DNA from: Allobogoriella alba
Lineage (GTDB): Bacteria > Actinomycetota > Actinomycetes > Actinomycetales > Actinomycetaceae
Reading direction: 5' to 3'
DNA: 64,000 bases
NCBI RefSeq assembly: GCF_042665525.1
Contig: NZ_JBHTCQ010000001.1
Location: forward strand, 1,922,001-1,986,000
Translations under genes and position numbers: made by a program
The notes under the pieces: model-generated
The model's input: the letters and a program-made list of their open reading frames with translations, nothing else
The model's database searches: none
What the model was told of the DNA's origin: nothing
Part shown: positions 34,844-43,541 of the stretch, in pieces
Position numbering within the stretch: the stretch's first letter is position 1
Layout: each line of letters starts with the position of its first letter

Positions 34844-35329
34844 GTGGCAGTCAAGATCCGACTCAAGCGCATGGGCAAGATCCACGCGCCGTACTACCGC
34901 GTCGTCGTCATGGACTCGCGCAAGAAGCGCGACGGCAAGGCGATCGAGGAGATCGGGAAGTACCACCCGACCGAGGAGCCCTCGTTCATCGAGATCGACT
35001 CGGACCGCGCGCAGTACTGGCTCTCCGTGGGCGCCCAGCCCACCGAGCAGGTCGCCGCGCTGCTCAAGGTCACCGGCGACTGGCAGAAGTTCAAGGGCCT
35101 GCCGGGCGCCGAGGGCACCCTGCGCACGAAGGACACGGCCGCGGCCTCCGACCAGCGTGCCGCCGCTGTGAAGGCCGCCGAGGACGAGGCCGAGCAGGCC
35201 AAGGCCCGCGCCTCCGAGGCCAAGGCCGCCGAGCCCGAGGCCGCCGAGCCCGAGACCTCCGCCGAGGAGGAGACCAGCGCCACCGAGGCGGACGAGCCGG
35301 CGGACGCCAAGCCCGCCGAGGGCGCCTGA
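34844..35329 (+). CDS. rpsP: 30S ribosomal protein S16
   Basis: A 161-residue S16. The core (residues 1-95) opens AVKIRLKRMGKIHAPYYRVV and has the GKYHPTEEPS and QPTEQVAALL blocks. The remaining ~65 residues are an Ala/Glu/Asp-rich extension, as in many actinobacterial S16 proteins. GTG at 34844 has AGGAG about 10 nt upstream. First gene of rpsP-khpA-rimM-trmD, which links ribosome assembly with tRNA methylation. Confidence 0.97.
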   Translation: MAVKIRLKRMGKIHAPYYRVVVMDSRKKRDGKAIEEIGKYHPTEEPSFIEIDSDRAQYWLSVGAQPTEQVAALLKVTGDWQKFKGLPGAEGTLRTKDTAAASDQRAAAVKAAEDEAEQAKARASEAKAAEPEAAEPETSAEEETSATEADEPADAKPAEGA

Positions 35330-35330
35330 G

Positions 35331-35570
35331 GTGCTGGCCGACGCGCTCGAGCATCTCGTCCGTGGCATCGTCGACCACCCGGACGACGTGCAGGTGAGCG
35401 CCAGGTCGCTGCGGCGCGGCGAGCTGCTCGAGGTGCGCGTGCACCCCGACGACCTCGGCCGGGTCATCGGCCGGTCGGGGCGCACCGCCCGGGCGCTGCG
35501 CACCGTGATCGGCGCCCTGTCGACGTCCGGACCGGTCCGGGTCGACGTCGTGGACACCGACCGCCGCTGA
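35331..35570 (+). CDS. khpA: KH-domain RNA-binding protein KhpA (YlqC family)
   Basis: A 79-residue protein that is almost entirely one type II KH domain. The nucleic-acid loop is IGRSGRTARALR (GxxG form GRSG) at about residues 46-57. It is the usual neighbour of rpsP and rimM; the KhpA/KhpB pair binds many small and messenger RNAs in other Gram-positives. GTG at 35331, one base after the rpsP stop, and rimM follows after one base, so translation is coupled. Confidence 0.92.
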   Translation: MLADALEHLVRGIVDHPDDVQVSARSLRRGELLEVRVHPDDLGRVIGRSGRTARALRTVIGALSTSGPVRVDVVDTDRR

Positions 35571-35571
35571 C

Positions 35572-36174
35572 GTGCTCCTGACCGTCGCCGTCGTGGGCGC
35601 CCCGCACGGGCTGCGCGGCGAGGTGCGCCTGGACGTGCGCACCGACGACCCGGCGCGCCGGCTCGCGGTCGGGAACAGCCTCGAGGCCGACCCCGCCGAC
35701 GCCGGTCCGCTGACGGTCGCCCGCACCCGTGTGGCACCCGACGGCGCGACGTACGCGACCTTCGCCGAGGCGCCCGACCGCACGGCGGCCGAGGCGCTGC
35801 GCGGCGTGCGGCTCGTGGTGGAGACCGACGAGGAAGACCCGGCGGACGTCTCCGACCCGGCCGACGAGGGCTGGTACGCCCACGAGCTCGTCGGCCTGCG
35901 TGCCGTGCACGCCGACGGCCGCGAGCTCGGCGAGGTGACCGGCCTGGAGCACCTGCCCGCGCAGGACGTGCTGGTGGTGACCGAGCCGGGCGGGGGAGAG
36001 GTCCGCGTGCCGTTCGTCGCCGAGCTCGTCCCGGAGGTCGATGACGACGGCGGCACGGTCACCCTCGACCCGCCGCGCGGCCTGTTCACCGGTGACCCGG
36101 CGGACTGGGATGACGACGACGGCGACGACGGCGACCACAGTGGCAAGTACGTGGCCGAGCCCGGGCGGGGCTGA
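35572..36174 (+). CDS. rimM: Ribosome maturation factor RimM
   Basis: A 200-residue 16S processing factor that binds S19 during 30S assembly. The N-terminal barrel has VGAPHGLRGEVRL and the C-terminal PRC-type barrel has WYAHELVGLRAV, GEVTGLEHLPAQDVLVV and VPFVAELVPEVD. The last ~25 residues are an acidic Asp/Gly run and are extra. GTG at 35572; trmD starts one base after the stop. Confidence 0.95.
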   Translation: MLLTVAVVGAPHGLRGEVRLDVRTDDPARRLAVGNSLEADPADAGPLTVARTRVAPDGATYATFAEAPDRTAAEALRGVRLVVETDEEDPADVSDPADEGWYAHELVGLRAVHADGRELGEVTGLEHLPAQDVLVVTEPGGGEVRVPFVAELVPEVDDDGGTVTLDPPRGLFTGDPADWDDDDGDDGDHSGKYVAEPGRG

Positions 36175-36175
36175 C

Positions 36176-37555
36176 GTGCGCATCGACGTCGTCACGATCT
36201 TCCCGGCGTACCTCGACGCGCTGGAGCTGTCCCTGGTCGGCAAGGCCCGTCGCGACGGCGTGCTGGACCTGCGCGTGCACGACCTGCGCGACTGGGCGCA
36301 GGACCGGCACCGCACGGTCGACGACACACCCTTCGGCGGCGGCGCGGGCATGGTCATGCGCCCCGACGTGTGGGGCCGGGCCCTCGACGACGTCCTCGCC
36401 GACGAGGTCCACGGACGTCGCGTGCTGCTGGTGCCCACCCCGTCCGGCGAGCGTCTCACCCAGCGGCTCGTCGAGGACCTGGCGGGGGCCGACCACCTGG
36501 TCGTCGCCTGCGGCCGCTACGAGGGCATCGACGCCCGGGTCGCCGAGCACTACTCGGTCGGGCCGTCGCTCGAGGTCCGCGAGGTCTCCCTCGGCGACTA
36601 CGTGCTCAACGGCGGCGAGGTCGCCGCGCTGGTGGTCGTCGAGGCCGTGGCCCGGCTGCTCCCCGGCGTCGTCGGCAACCCCGAGTCGCTCGTGGAGGAG
36701 TCGCACGCCACCGGGCCGCAGGGCGGCCTGCTCGAGTACCCCGTGTACACCAAGCCCGCCGAGTGGGCCGGCCGCGCCGTGCCCGACGTCCTGCTCTCCG
36801 GGCACCATGCCCGCGTCGCCAGGTGGCGACGGGACCAGGCGCTGGAACGGACCGTCCGCCGTCGTGCCGACCTCGTGCGGGCGCTGGACCCGGACGGCCT
36901 GGACCGCGACGACCGTTCCGTGCTCGCCCGGCACGGCTGGTTCGTCCCGCCGGGCGAGCCCCCCGTACCGGTCACCGTCCGTGCCGGCCGCCCGCCGGAC
37001 TCCGAGGCACTCGCCCGGCTCGCGGCGGCCACCTTCCCGCTCGCCTGCCCGCCGCACCTGTCGCAGGCGGACGTCCAGGAGTTCATCGCCACCCACCTCT
37101 CGCCCGAGCGGTTCGCGGAGTACCTCGCCGACCCGGACCGGTACCGGGTGCAGGTCGCCGAGACCGCGCAGGGTCTCGTCGGCTACACCCTCGTCGTCCT
37201 GCCGCGGACCGCGCAGGAGGCGCCGTACGCCGCCGACGTCGCCGCCCTGGTCCACGCCCGGCCCGCCGCGGAGCTCAGCAAGATCTACCTGCTGCCGAGG
37301 TTCCACGGCAGCGGTGTGGCGCGTGCCCTGCTGGAGGCCGCCCGCGCGGAGGTCGCCGACGTCGTGGTCGACGGGCGGCCCGTCGGCGTGCTGTGGCTCG
37401 GCACCAACGCCACGAACCGCCGTGCCCAGGCGAGCTACCGCAAGGCCGGCTTCGCTCCTGTCGGGCGACGTCGGTTCCAGGTCGGCGGGAGCCTCGAGGA
37501 CGACGTCGTCATGGCGGTCGACCTCACGGGCGGCACCGCCGGCCACGGCCGCTGA
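36176..37555 (+). CDS. trmD: tRNA (guanine-N1)-methyltransferase TrmD fused to a GNAT domain
   Basis: A 459-residue protein. Residues 1 to about 250 are a complete TrmD, the SAM-dependent enzyme that makes m1G37 in tRNA. TPFGGGAGMVMRPDVW, VACGRYEGIDARV, SLGDYVLNGGE and the C-terminal SGHHARVARWRRDQ are in order. A short linker follows, then a GNAT acetyltransferase domain (residues 266-455) opening VTVRAGRPPDSEAL, with the acetyl-CoA loop LLPRFHGSGVARALL and ATNRRAQASYRKAGF. The frame is continuous with no stop or alternative start between the parts. TrmD alone is usually 230-270 residues, so this is a real fusion unless one stop was lost. rplS follows after 215 bp. Confidence 0.93.
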   Translation: MRIDVVTIFPAYLDALELSLVGKARRDGVLDLRVHDLRDWAQDRHRTVDDTPFGGGAGMVMRPDVWGRALDDVLADEVHGRRVLLVPTPSGERLTQRLVEDLAGADHLVVACGRYEGIDARVAEHYSVGPSLEVREVSLGDYVLNGGEVAALVVVEAVARLLPGVVGNPESLVEESHATGPQGGLLEYPVYTKPAEWAGRAVPDVLLSGHHARVARWRRDQALERTVRRRADLVRALDPDGLDRDDRSVLARHGWFVPPGEPPVPVTVRAGRPPDSEALARLAAATFPLACPPHLSQADVQEFIATHLSPERFAEYLADPDRYRVQVAETAQGLVGYTLVVLPRTAQEAPYAADVAALVHARPAAELSKIYLLPRFHGSGVARALLEAARAEVADVVVDGRPVGVLWLGTNATNRRAQASYRKAGFAPVGRRRFQVGGSLEDDVVMAVDLTGGTAGHGR

Positions 37556-37616
37556 CGTGCCGCAGACCACAGCGGAGCCGGGCCTCGCGCGGTAGGCGGC
37601 GCCGGTGCCGCTGTGG

Positions 37617-37622
37617 CAGACT
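37617..37622 (+). promoter_or_regulatory. Candidate -10 element of rplS
   Basis: CAGACT within TGGCAGACTGGTGCGG is of the same type as the rpsP promoter and gives rplS a leader of about 140 nt, separate from trmD. No clear -35 hexamer was identified. Confidence 0.45.
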
Positions 37623-37770
37623 GGTGCGGCGCCGCGTCCCGGCACGCGCCGTCGGACCTGCCGCAGGGGGTCCACCGGCCCGCGGACGCCGCGATCACGA
37701 ACCACGACCGGCGGCACCGGCTGCCCTGAGAATCGCGCGTGACCTGTGGCACGGGCGGGAAGAGATCACC

Positions 37771-38127
37771 ATGCAGACCCTGGACACCGTCGACGCCGCC
37801 TCGATGCGCGACGACATCCCGGCGTTCCGTCCCGGCGACACCCTGAAGGTCAACGTCAAGGTCGTCGAGGGCAACCGCTCCCGCGTCCAGGTCTTCCAGG
37901 GCGTGGTGATCGCCCGCTCCGGCGCCGGGGTGCGTGAGACCTTCAAGATCCGCAAGGTCAGCTTCGGCGTCGGCGTCGAGCGCACCTTCCCCGTCCACTC
38001 GCCGTCCATCGACTCGATCGAGCTCGTCGCGCGCGGCGACGTGCGGCGCGCCAAGCTGTACTACCTCCGTCAGCTGCGCGGCAAGAAGGCGAAGATCCGC
38101 GAGAAGCGCGAGACCACGGCCGGCTGA
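37771..38127 (+). CDS. rplS: 50S ribosomal protein L19
   Basis: A 118-residue L19, located at the subunit interface of the ribosome. Typical blocks are FRPGDTLKVNVKVVEGNRSR, FQGVVIARSGAG, RKVSFGVGVERTFPVHSP and the basic end RGDVRRAKLYYLRQLRGKKA. ATG at 37771 with a GGGAAGAG purine stretch upstream. It has its own promoter and a strong hairpin after the stop, so it can be expressed as a single gene. Confidence 0.97.
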   Translation: MQTLDTVDAASMRDDIPAFRPGDTLKVNVKVVEGNRSRVQVFQGVVIARSGAGVRETFKIRKVSFGVGVERTFPVHSPSIDSIELVARGDVRRAKLYYLRQLRGKKAKIREKRETTAG

Positions 38128-38141
38128 GACCGGCAAGGCGC

Positions 38142-38170
38142 GTGCCCGGTGCCGTCACGGCGCCGGGCAC
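38142..38170 (+). terminator. Hairpin terminator after rplS
   Basis: GTGCCCGGTGCCG (38142-38154) and CGGCGCCGGGCAC (38158-38170) form a 13-bp stem with one T-G wobble and loop TCA. It starts 14 nt after the rplS stop. There is no T-run, as is common in actinobacteria. Confidence 0.75.
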
Positions 38171-38271
38171 ACGTGTTCCGACCGCCGGTACCGGCCGGTC
38201 TTGTTAAGGTGCGTCCAGGTCTGTCGGAGCGCGCGGGCCGCCTGGTATGACGTGTGCCCGAGGAGGATCGC

Positions 38272-39039
38272 TTGACCACCGACAGCACCGAACGCGGTGA
38301 TCGCCCCGCGGGCGAGTCGATGCCGCCGAGCTTCCCGCCGCCGCAGCGGCGTCCGGCCGCGAAACCGGCCCGGAAGGGCGGCTGGTTCCGCGAGACGCTC
38401 ACCGTGATGGTCTCGGCGCTGGTGCTGTCCATCGTCATCAAGACCTTCCTCGCGCAGGCCTTCTACATCCCGTCCGGATCGATGGAGAACACCCTCGAGC
38501 TCGGCGACCGGGTCATGGTCAGCAAGCTCGCTCCTGGACCGTTCGACCTCGAACGCGGCGACGTCGTCGTGTTCGTCGACCCCGGCGGCTGGCTGGCCGA
38601 GCTGCCCGAGGACCGCCGGCCCGGCTGGCAGCGGACGCTGACCGAAGCCCTCACTTGGATCGGGCTGCTACCCCAGGACGCGGGCCACCATCTCATCAAG
38701 CGCGTCATCGGGCTGCCGGGGGACCAGGTCGCCTGCTGCGACGACCAGGGACGCCTCACGGTCAACGGCGAAACGGTGGACGAGCCCTACCTGTACCCCG
38801 GCGCGGCGCCGAGTGAGATGCCCTTCGAGGTCACCGTGCCTGAGGGCCGGGTCTGGGTCATGGGGGACAACCGCGGGAACTCGGCCGACTCCCGCGCCCA
38901 CATGGGCGACCCGGGCGGGGGCACCGTCCCGATCGAGAATGTGGTGGGCCGTGCGTTCGTCTTGCTCTGGCCGGCCGACCGGATGACACTCCTGCACAAC
39001 CCCGAGGAGACGTTCGCCGACGTGCCGGAGAGACCGTGA
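38272..39039 (+). CDS. lepB: Signal peptidase I
   Basis: A 255-residue serine protease that cleaves Sec and Tat signal peptides at the outer face of the membrane. One N-terminal membrane helix (about 43-63) is followed by the catalytic Ser in YIPSGSMENTL and the catalytic Lys in HLIKRVIGLPGD; the MGDNRGNSADSR block is present. The TTG at 38272 is chosen because GAGGAGG lies 5 nt upstream; an in-frame GTG at 38254 lies before that site. It overlaps rnhB (GTGA). Confidence 0.95.
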   Translation: MTTDSTERGDRPAGESMPPSFPPPQRRPAAKPARKGGWFRETLTVMVSALVLSIVIKTFLAQAFYIPSGSMENTLELGDRVMVSKLAPGPFDLERGDVVVFVDPGGWLAELPEDRRPGWQRTLTEALTWIGLLPQDAGHHLIKRVIGLPGDQVACCDDQGRLTVNGETVDEPYLYPGAAPSEMPFEVTVPEGRVWVMGDNRGNSADSRAHMGDPGGGTVPIENVVGRAFVLLWPADRMTLLHNPEETFADVPERP

Positions 39040-39902
39040 CCACCAGCGCCACCAGACGCCCGACCCGAGGACGCCGTCGGCCCAAGCCGTCGCGTAGCGT
39101 CGAGAACGCGCTGCTGGCCGAGCTGGGCCACGGTGGCTGCGTCGTCGGCATGGACGAGGTGGGGCGCGGCGCGCTCGCCGGGCCGGTCAGCGTCGGGGTG
39201 GCGGTCGTGAACGCCGGGACCTCCCGCCGTATGCCGCGGGGCCTGGCCGACTCCAAGCTGCTGACCGCCGGCGCCCGGGAGGCGCTCGTGGCGCCCGTGC
39301 GTACCTGGTGCGTGGCCGCGGCCGTCGGTCATGCCGAGCCGGCGGAGATCGACGCCTACGGGATCATGGCCGGCCTGCGCCTGGCCGGGCGCCGTGCCCT
39401 CGCCCAGGTCGTCGCGCTCGGGGTCGAGCCGGGGTTGGTGCTGCTCGACGGCAACCACGACTGGCTGGCGTCCCCCGTACAGGCCGACCTGTTCGCGGCG
39501 GAGCCGCCGCCCGTCCACGTCCCCGGCACGACGACGGAGGTCGCCGTCCCGCCGGTGCGGACCCAGATCAAGGCCGACGCGACGTGCGCCGTGGTCGCCG
39601 CGGCGAGCGTGGTCGCCAAGGTCGAGAGGGACGCGCGGATGGTCGAGCTGGACCCGACCTACCCCCGGTACGGCTGGGCCGGCAACAAGGGTTACTCGGC
39701 CCCGGAGCACCTCGCGGCCCTCCGCGAGCACGGCCCCTGCGAGCTGCACCGCCGATCCTGGAACCTCCCCAGCCAGGGCCAGGATCCGTACGGCGCGGCA
39801 CTCGATGAGTTCGCGGGCGACCCCGATGACCTGGCGGAGGTCGCCGAGGCGCAGGAGCTCGCGGACGCCGAGGAGCTGCCGGTCCTGCTCGACCGCGCCT
39901 GA
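39036..39902 (+). CDS. rnhB: Ribonuclease HII
   Basis: A 288-residue RNase HII that removes ribonucleotides from DNA and RNA primers. The active-site block GMDEVGRGALAGPV (residues 37-50) holds the Asp-Glu pair; later acidic residues occur in LLDGNHDWL and KADATCAVVAAASVVAKV, and YGWAGNKGY is typical. A basic N-terminal extension of about 25 residues is present. GTG start coupled to the lepB stop. Confidence 0.95.
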   Translation: MTTSATRRPTRGRRRPKPSRSVENALLAELGHGGCVVGMDEVGRGALAGPVSVGVAVVNAGTSRRMPRGLADSKLLTAGAREALVAPVRTWCVAAAVGHAEPAEIDAYGIMAGLRLAGRRALAQVVALGVEPGLVLLDGNHDWLASPVQADLFAAEPPPVHVPGTTTEVAVPPVRTQIKADATCAVVAAASVVAKVERDARMVELDPTYPRYGWAGNKGYSAPEHLAALREHGPCELHRRSWNLPSQGQDPYGAALDEFAGDPDDLAEVAEAQELADAEELPVLLDRA

Positions 39903-39948
39903 GCGGTCCAGGTCTCGCTCGGCGCCCTCCACGGGGCATGATGGGGGT

Positions 39949-40251
39949 GTGAGTGCGGAGGACCTGGAGAACTACGAGACCGAGCTCGAGCTCGACCTGT
40001 ACCGCGAGTACCGCGACGTGGTGGGCCTCTTCGCGTACGTGGTCGAGACGGAGCGACGCTTCTACCTCGCCAACAACGTCGACGTGCAGGTACGCCAGGC
40101 GGGCGGCGAGGTCTTCTTCGAGCTGACCCTGACGGACGCATGGGTGTGGGACGTCTACCGCTCCGCCCGGTTCGTGAAGTCGGTGCGCGTCGTGACGTTC
40201 AAGGACGTCAACATCGAGGAGCTCGCCAAGCGCGAGCTCGACCTGCCGTAG
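39949..40251 (+). CDS. DUF2469 conserved actinobacterial protein
   Basis: A 100-residue acidic-then-basic protein of the DUF2469 family, found next to rnhB in most actinobacteria; function is unknown. Sequence blocks are ENYETELELDLYREYRDV, FAYVVETERRFYLANNV and RFVKSVRVVTFKDVN. The GTG at 39949 has CATGAT 6 nt upstream, suggesting a leaderless mRNA. The conserved position after lepB-rnhB supports the call. Confidence 0.88.
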   Translation: MSAEDLENYETELELDLYREYRDVVGLFAYVVETERRFYLANNVDVQVRQAGGEVFFELTLTDAWVWDVYRSARFVKSVRVVTFKDVNIEELAKRELDLP

Positions 40252-40392
40252 CAGTCCACCACTGCCGCGCCGTCCACCGCGGCGCTCCGGTGACGTGATG
40301 TCCACAGCACCGCCGCGTCTTCCCCGGCGGCCGGGCCACGGGCCACGTCGCGCACCCGGCTCCGGGGAGGGTGAGCCCGGAGGTGGTGGCCC

Positions 40393-40755
40393 GTGCGGGC
40401 GAAGGACGCGGTCGGCAGGTACGGCGAGCGGGTGGTGGCGCAACGGTTGACCCGGCGCGGCTGGAAGGTCCTGGACCGGAACTGGCGCTGCGTGCACGGC
40501 GAGCTGGACCTCGTCTGCCGTGACGCCGCAGGCGCCCTGGTGTTCGTCGAGGTCAAGACGCGCCGGTCGACCGTCTTCGGCGACCCCGCCGAGGCGGTCA
40601 CGCGGCAGAAGCTGGGCCGGCTGCGCCGGCTCGCCGCGGCATGGCTGTCCGACCATTCCGACGTGCGCGCCCCGAGCATCCGCATCGACGTGGTCGCCGT
40701 GCTCGTGCCGCGGTCGGGAGCAGCCGAGATCCGCCACGTCGAGGCGGTGGGCTGA
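40393..40755 (+). CDS. YraN-family (UPF0102) endonuclease-like protein
   Basis: A 120-residue member of the YraN family with a Holliday-resolvase-like fold. GRYGERVVAQRL, then the nuclease-type motif HGELDLVCRD and FVEVKTRRS (the E-D-ExK pattern), then AVTRQKLGRLRRLAAAWL are all present. It is usually linked to comM and dprA, as here; comM starts directly at its stop. Biochemical role is unproven in most species. Confidence 0.9.
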   Translation: MRAKDAVGRYGERVVAQRLTRRGWKVLDRNWRCVHGELDLVCRDAAGALVFVEVKTRRSTVFGDPAEAVTRQKLGRLRRLAAAWLSDHSDVRAPSIRIDVVAVLVPRSGAAEIRHVEAVG

Positions 40756-42300
40756 GTGAGTCTCGGACGCACCTGGACGGTCAGCCTCCTCGGGCTGAGC
40801 GGGCACCTCGTCGAGGTCGAGGCCCAGATGAACCAGGGCCTGCCCGCCTTCGCACTGGTCGGCCTGCCGGACACCGCCGTGAACGAGGCACGCGAGCGCG
40901 TCCGCGCCGCGGTGACGAGCTCCTCGGTCACGTGGCCCCAGCAGCGGATGACGGTCAACCTCTCGCCGGCCTCGCTGCCGAAGACCGGGACGGGGCTCGA
41001 CCTCGCGATGGCGGTGGCCGTCCTCGTCGCCGCCGGGCTCCCCGCACGCGAGCGCGCGGCCCGCACGGTGCACCTCGGGGAGCTCGGCCTGGACGGCCGG
41101 CTGCACCCTGTGCGCGGCATCCTCCCCGCCGTCTCGGCGGCCGTCACCGCCGGCCGCCCGGAGGTCGTGGTCCCCACCGGTAACGCGGACGAGGCCCGGC
41201 TCGTCCCGGGCGCCGAGGTGCGGGCCGTGGACCATCTCGCGGAGCTGATCGTCGACTACGGCGGCGAGGCGACCCGCCCGGACGGGGCGGCGCCGGAGCC
41301 ACCCGTCGACCCCCGCCCACCCGCACCGCTCGTGGTGCCGGACCTGCGCGACGTGCGGGGACAGGAGGAGGCGCGCTTCGCCCTCGAGGTCGCCGCCGCC
41401 GGCGGTCATCACCTGTTCCTCCTCGGAGCGCCGGGGACGGGCAAGTCCATGCTCGCCGCGCGGCTGCCCGGGATCCTGCCGGACCTTGCCGAACCGGACG
41501 CCGTGGAGGTCTCGGCCGTGCACAGCATCTCCGGCACCCTCGACGCCGCCGCGGGGCTGCTGCGCAGACCGCCGTTCGAGGATCCGCACCACACCGCGAC
41601 CGCCGCCGCGGTGGTGGGTGGCGGGAGCGGCTTCCCCCGACCCGGGGCGGCGAGCCGCGCGCACCGCGGCGTCCTGCTGCTGGACGAGGCGCCGGAGTTC
41701 GCGCCACGAGTGCTGCAGACCCTGCGGCAGCCGCTGGAGCACGGTGAGCTCGTGCTGCAGCGCGCCACGGGCTCCGCGCGGTACCCGGCACGGTTCCAGC
41801 TCGTCCTCGCGGCCAACCCGTGCCCGTGCGGCAAGGCGACCGGCAAGGGGCTGGACTGCCGCTGCACGCCGCTCGAGCGGCGCCGCTACGTCGGACGGCT
41901 CAGTGGCCCGTTGCTGGACCGGATCGACATCCAGGTGGATGTGCCCGCGGTGACGCGGGCGTCGCTGGCGATCGCCGGACCGTCCGAGCCTTCCGCCGCC
42001 GTCGCAGCCCGCGTGGCCGCGGCCCGGGATCGGCAGCGTGAGCGGTTGGCGGGGACCGGGTGGCGCACCAACGCCGAGGTGCCCGGATCCTGGCTCCGCG
42101 GCGACGACGGCGGACTTCCGCCCGACGTCCGACTCGCCCTCGAGCGGGCCCTCGACCGGGGAGCGCTGAGCATGCGGGGCCTGGACCGGGTGCTGCGCCT
42201 CGCCTGGACGCTCGCAGACCTCGCCGAGCAGGATCGCCCGACCGTCCAGGACGTCGGAACCGCCCTGGCCCTGCGGCACCGCGGGGGCGGAGATGGCTGA
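40756..42300 (+). CDS. comM: YifB/ComM Mg-chelatase-like AAA ATPase
   Basis: A 514-residue ATPase. In naturally competent bacteria ComM is a helicase that promotes branch migration of incoming DNA. The N-terminal Lon-substrate-like ChlI domain (residues 15-175) has FALVGLPDTAVNEARERV; the AAA core has Walker A LLGAPGTGKSMLAARLP (residues 219-235) and Walker B VLLLDEAPEF; four Cys in the late CPCGKATGKGLDCRC segment are typical. It overlaps dprA by 8 bp. Confidence 0.93.
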   Translation: MSLGRTWTVSLLGLSGHLVEVEAQMNQGLPAFALVGLPDTAVNEARERVRAAVTSSSVTWPQQRMTVNLSPASLPKTGTGLDLAMAVAVLVAAGLPARERAARTVHLGELGLDGRLHPVRGILPAVSAAVTAGRPEVVVPTGNADEARLVPGAEVRAVDHLAELIVDYGGEATRPDGAAPEPPVDPRPPAPLVVPDLRDVRGQEEARFALEVAAAGGHHLFLLGAPGTGKSMLAARLPGILPDLAEPDAVEVSAVHSISGTLDAAAGLLRRPPFEDPHHTATAAAVVGGGSGFPRPGAASRAHRGVLLLDEAPEFAPRVLQTLRQPLEHGELVLQRATGSARYPARFQLVLAANPCPCGKATGKGLDCRCTPLERRRYVGRLSGPLLDRIDIQVDVPAVTRASLAIAGPSEPSAAVAARVAAARDRQRERLAGTGWRTNAEVPGSWLRGDDGGLPPDVRLALERALDRGALSMRGLDRVLRLAWTLADLAEQDRPTVQDVGTALALRHRGGGDG

Positions 42301-43438
42301 CCTGCCCTTCGACCTCGCCGACGTCCGCCTCGCCGCCGCGGCGTGGAGCCGGATCGTCGAGAGCCCCGACCCGGCGGCCGGTGCGCTCGTGGCCGAGCTC
42401 GGACCCGGCGCGGCCCTGGACTGGTTGTGCACCGTCGCGGACGGGCGCCACGACGCCGGCGACCCTCGGTGGCGCCAGGCGGTGGAGCGCTGGGCGCCGC
42501 GGCTGCACCGGCTGGACGTGCGTCGCGAGCTGGACGTGCTCGACCGGCTCGGCGGGACGCTCGTGGTGCCCGGCGACGAGCGGTGGCCCGGCGGCCTGGA
42601 CGACCTCGGCGCGGAGCGGCCGTTCGCCCTGTGGATCCGCGGAGACCCGGCCGTCCTGCGCCGGCGTGGCGTCGCCGTCGTGGGCGCGCGGGCCGCGACG
42701 AGCTACGGCCAGCACGTGGCCGCCGAGCTCGCGGGCGGGATCGCCGAGGCCGGCCTGAGCGTCGTCTCCGGCGGGGCGTACGGGATCGACGCATCCGCGC
42801 ACCGCGGGGCCCTGGCGGTCGACGGCACCACCACGGCGTTCCTCGCCGGTGGGATCGACCGGCTCTACCCGGCTGGGAACGCGGCGCTGCTGGAGAGCGT
42901 GGCGAAGGCCGGTGCGGTCGCCTCCGAGGTCCCACCGGGCTCGGTCCCGACGCGGAACCGCTTCCTGGCGCGCAACCGCCTCATCGCGGCGATCTCGGCC
43001 TCGACCGTCGTGGTCGAGGCCGCCTGGCGGTCCGGCGCGCTGAGCACCGCCGGGCATGCCGCCGCGCTGTCCCGGCCGGTCGGCGCCGTCCCCGGTCCGG
43101 TGACCTCGATGGCCTCGGCCGGGTGCCACCGGCTCATGCGCGAGCAGTCCGCCGTCTGCGTCACGGACGCGCAGGAGGCGCTCGAGCTCGCCGGGGGAGC
43201 GGGGGAGCACCTGCCCGACGGGCGCGCGGCGCCCCTGGGCCTGCTGGACGGCCTGGACCAGGTGGCGTCCCGGGTGCTGGACGCGCTGCCGGCCCGCGGG
43301 TCGGCTCCGGTCGCCAACGTGGCGCGTGCGGCCGGCCTGTCGGTGGCGGAGGTCCGGTCCGCGCTCGGGCGCCTGGACCTCGACGGCCGGGTGGGCCGCG
43401 ACGGCAGCCGGTGGCGGCGACGTCGCGGGCAGTCGTGA
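42293..43438 (+). CDS. dprA: DNA processing protein DprA
   Basis: A 381-residue single-strand DNA-binding protein that loads RecA on DNA during transformation. The Rossmann core has VAVVGARAATSYGQ, SGGAYGIDASAHRGAL, GIDRLYPAGN and FLARNRLIAAISA; a C-terminal winged helix (residues 315-375) follows. It is coupled to comM by an 8-bp overlap. With yraN and comM it forms the conserved DNA-uptake cluster, but no competence pilus genes are in the window. Confidence 0.93.
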   Translation: MADLPFDLADVRLAAAAWSRIVESPDPAAGALVAELGPGAALDWLCTVADGRHDAGDPRWRQAVERWAPRLHRLDVRRELDVLDRLGGTLVVPGDERWPGGLDDLGAERPFALWIRGDPAVLRRRGVAVVGARAATSYGQHVAAELAGGIAEAGLSVVSGGAYGIDASAHRGALAVDGTTTAFLAGGIDRLYPAGNAALLESVAKAGAVASEVPPGSVPTRNRFLARNRLIAAISASTVVVEAAWRSGALSTAGHAAALSRPVGAVPGPVTSMASAGCHRLMREQSAVCVTDAQEALELAGGAGEHLPDGRAAPLGLLDGLDQVASRVLDALPARGSAPVANVARAAGLSVAEVRSALGRLDLDGRVGRDGSRWRRRRGQS

Positions 43439-43541
43439 CGGCCGGGCCGGGCGCAGGAAGCCGTTCCGGTCCCGGCGCACGACCCGTAGGGTGCAGTGGT
43501 CAGCGGACCCGTGACACCAGCACTCGAGGAGGAGCTGACGC

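Noticed and set aside
39568..42432. A 954-codon minus-strand frame
   Set aside because: It spans rnhB, DUF2469, yraN and comM in antisense; all four have clear family motifs on the plus strand.
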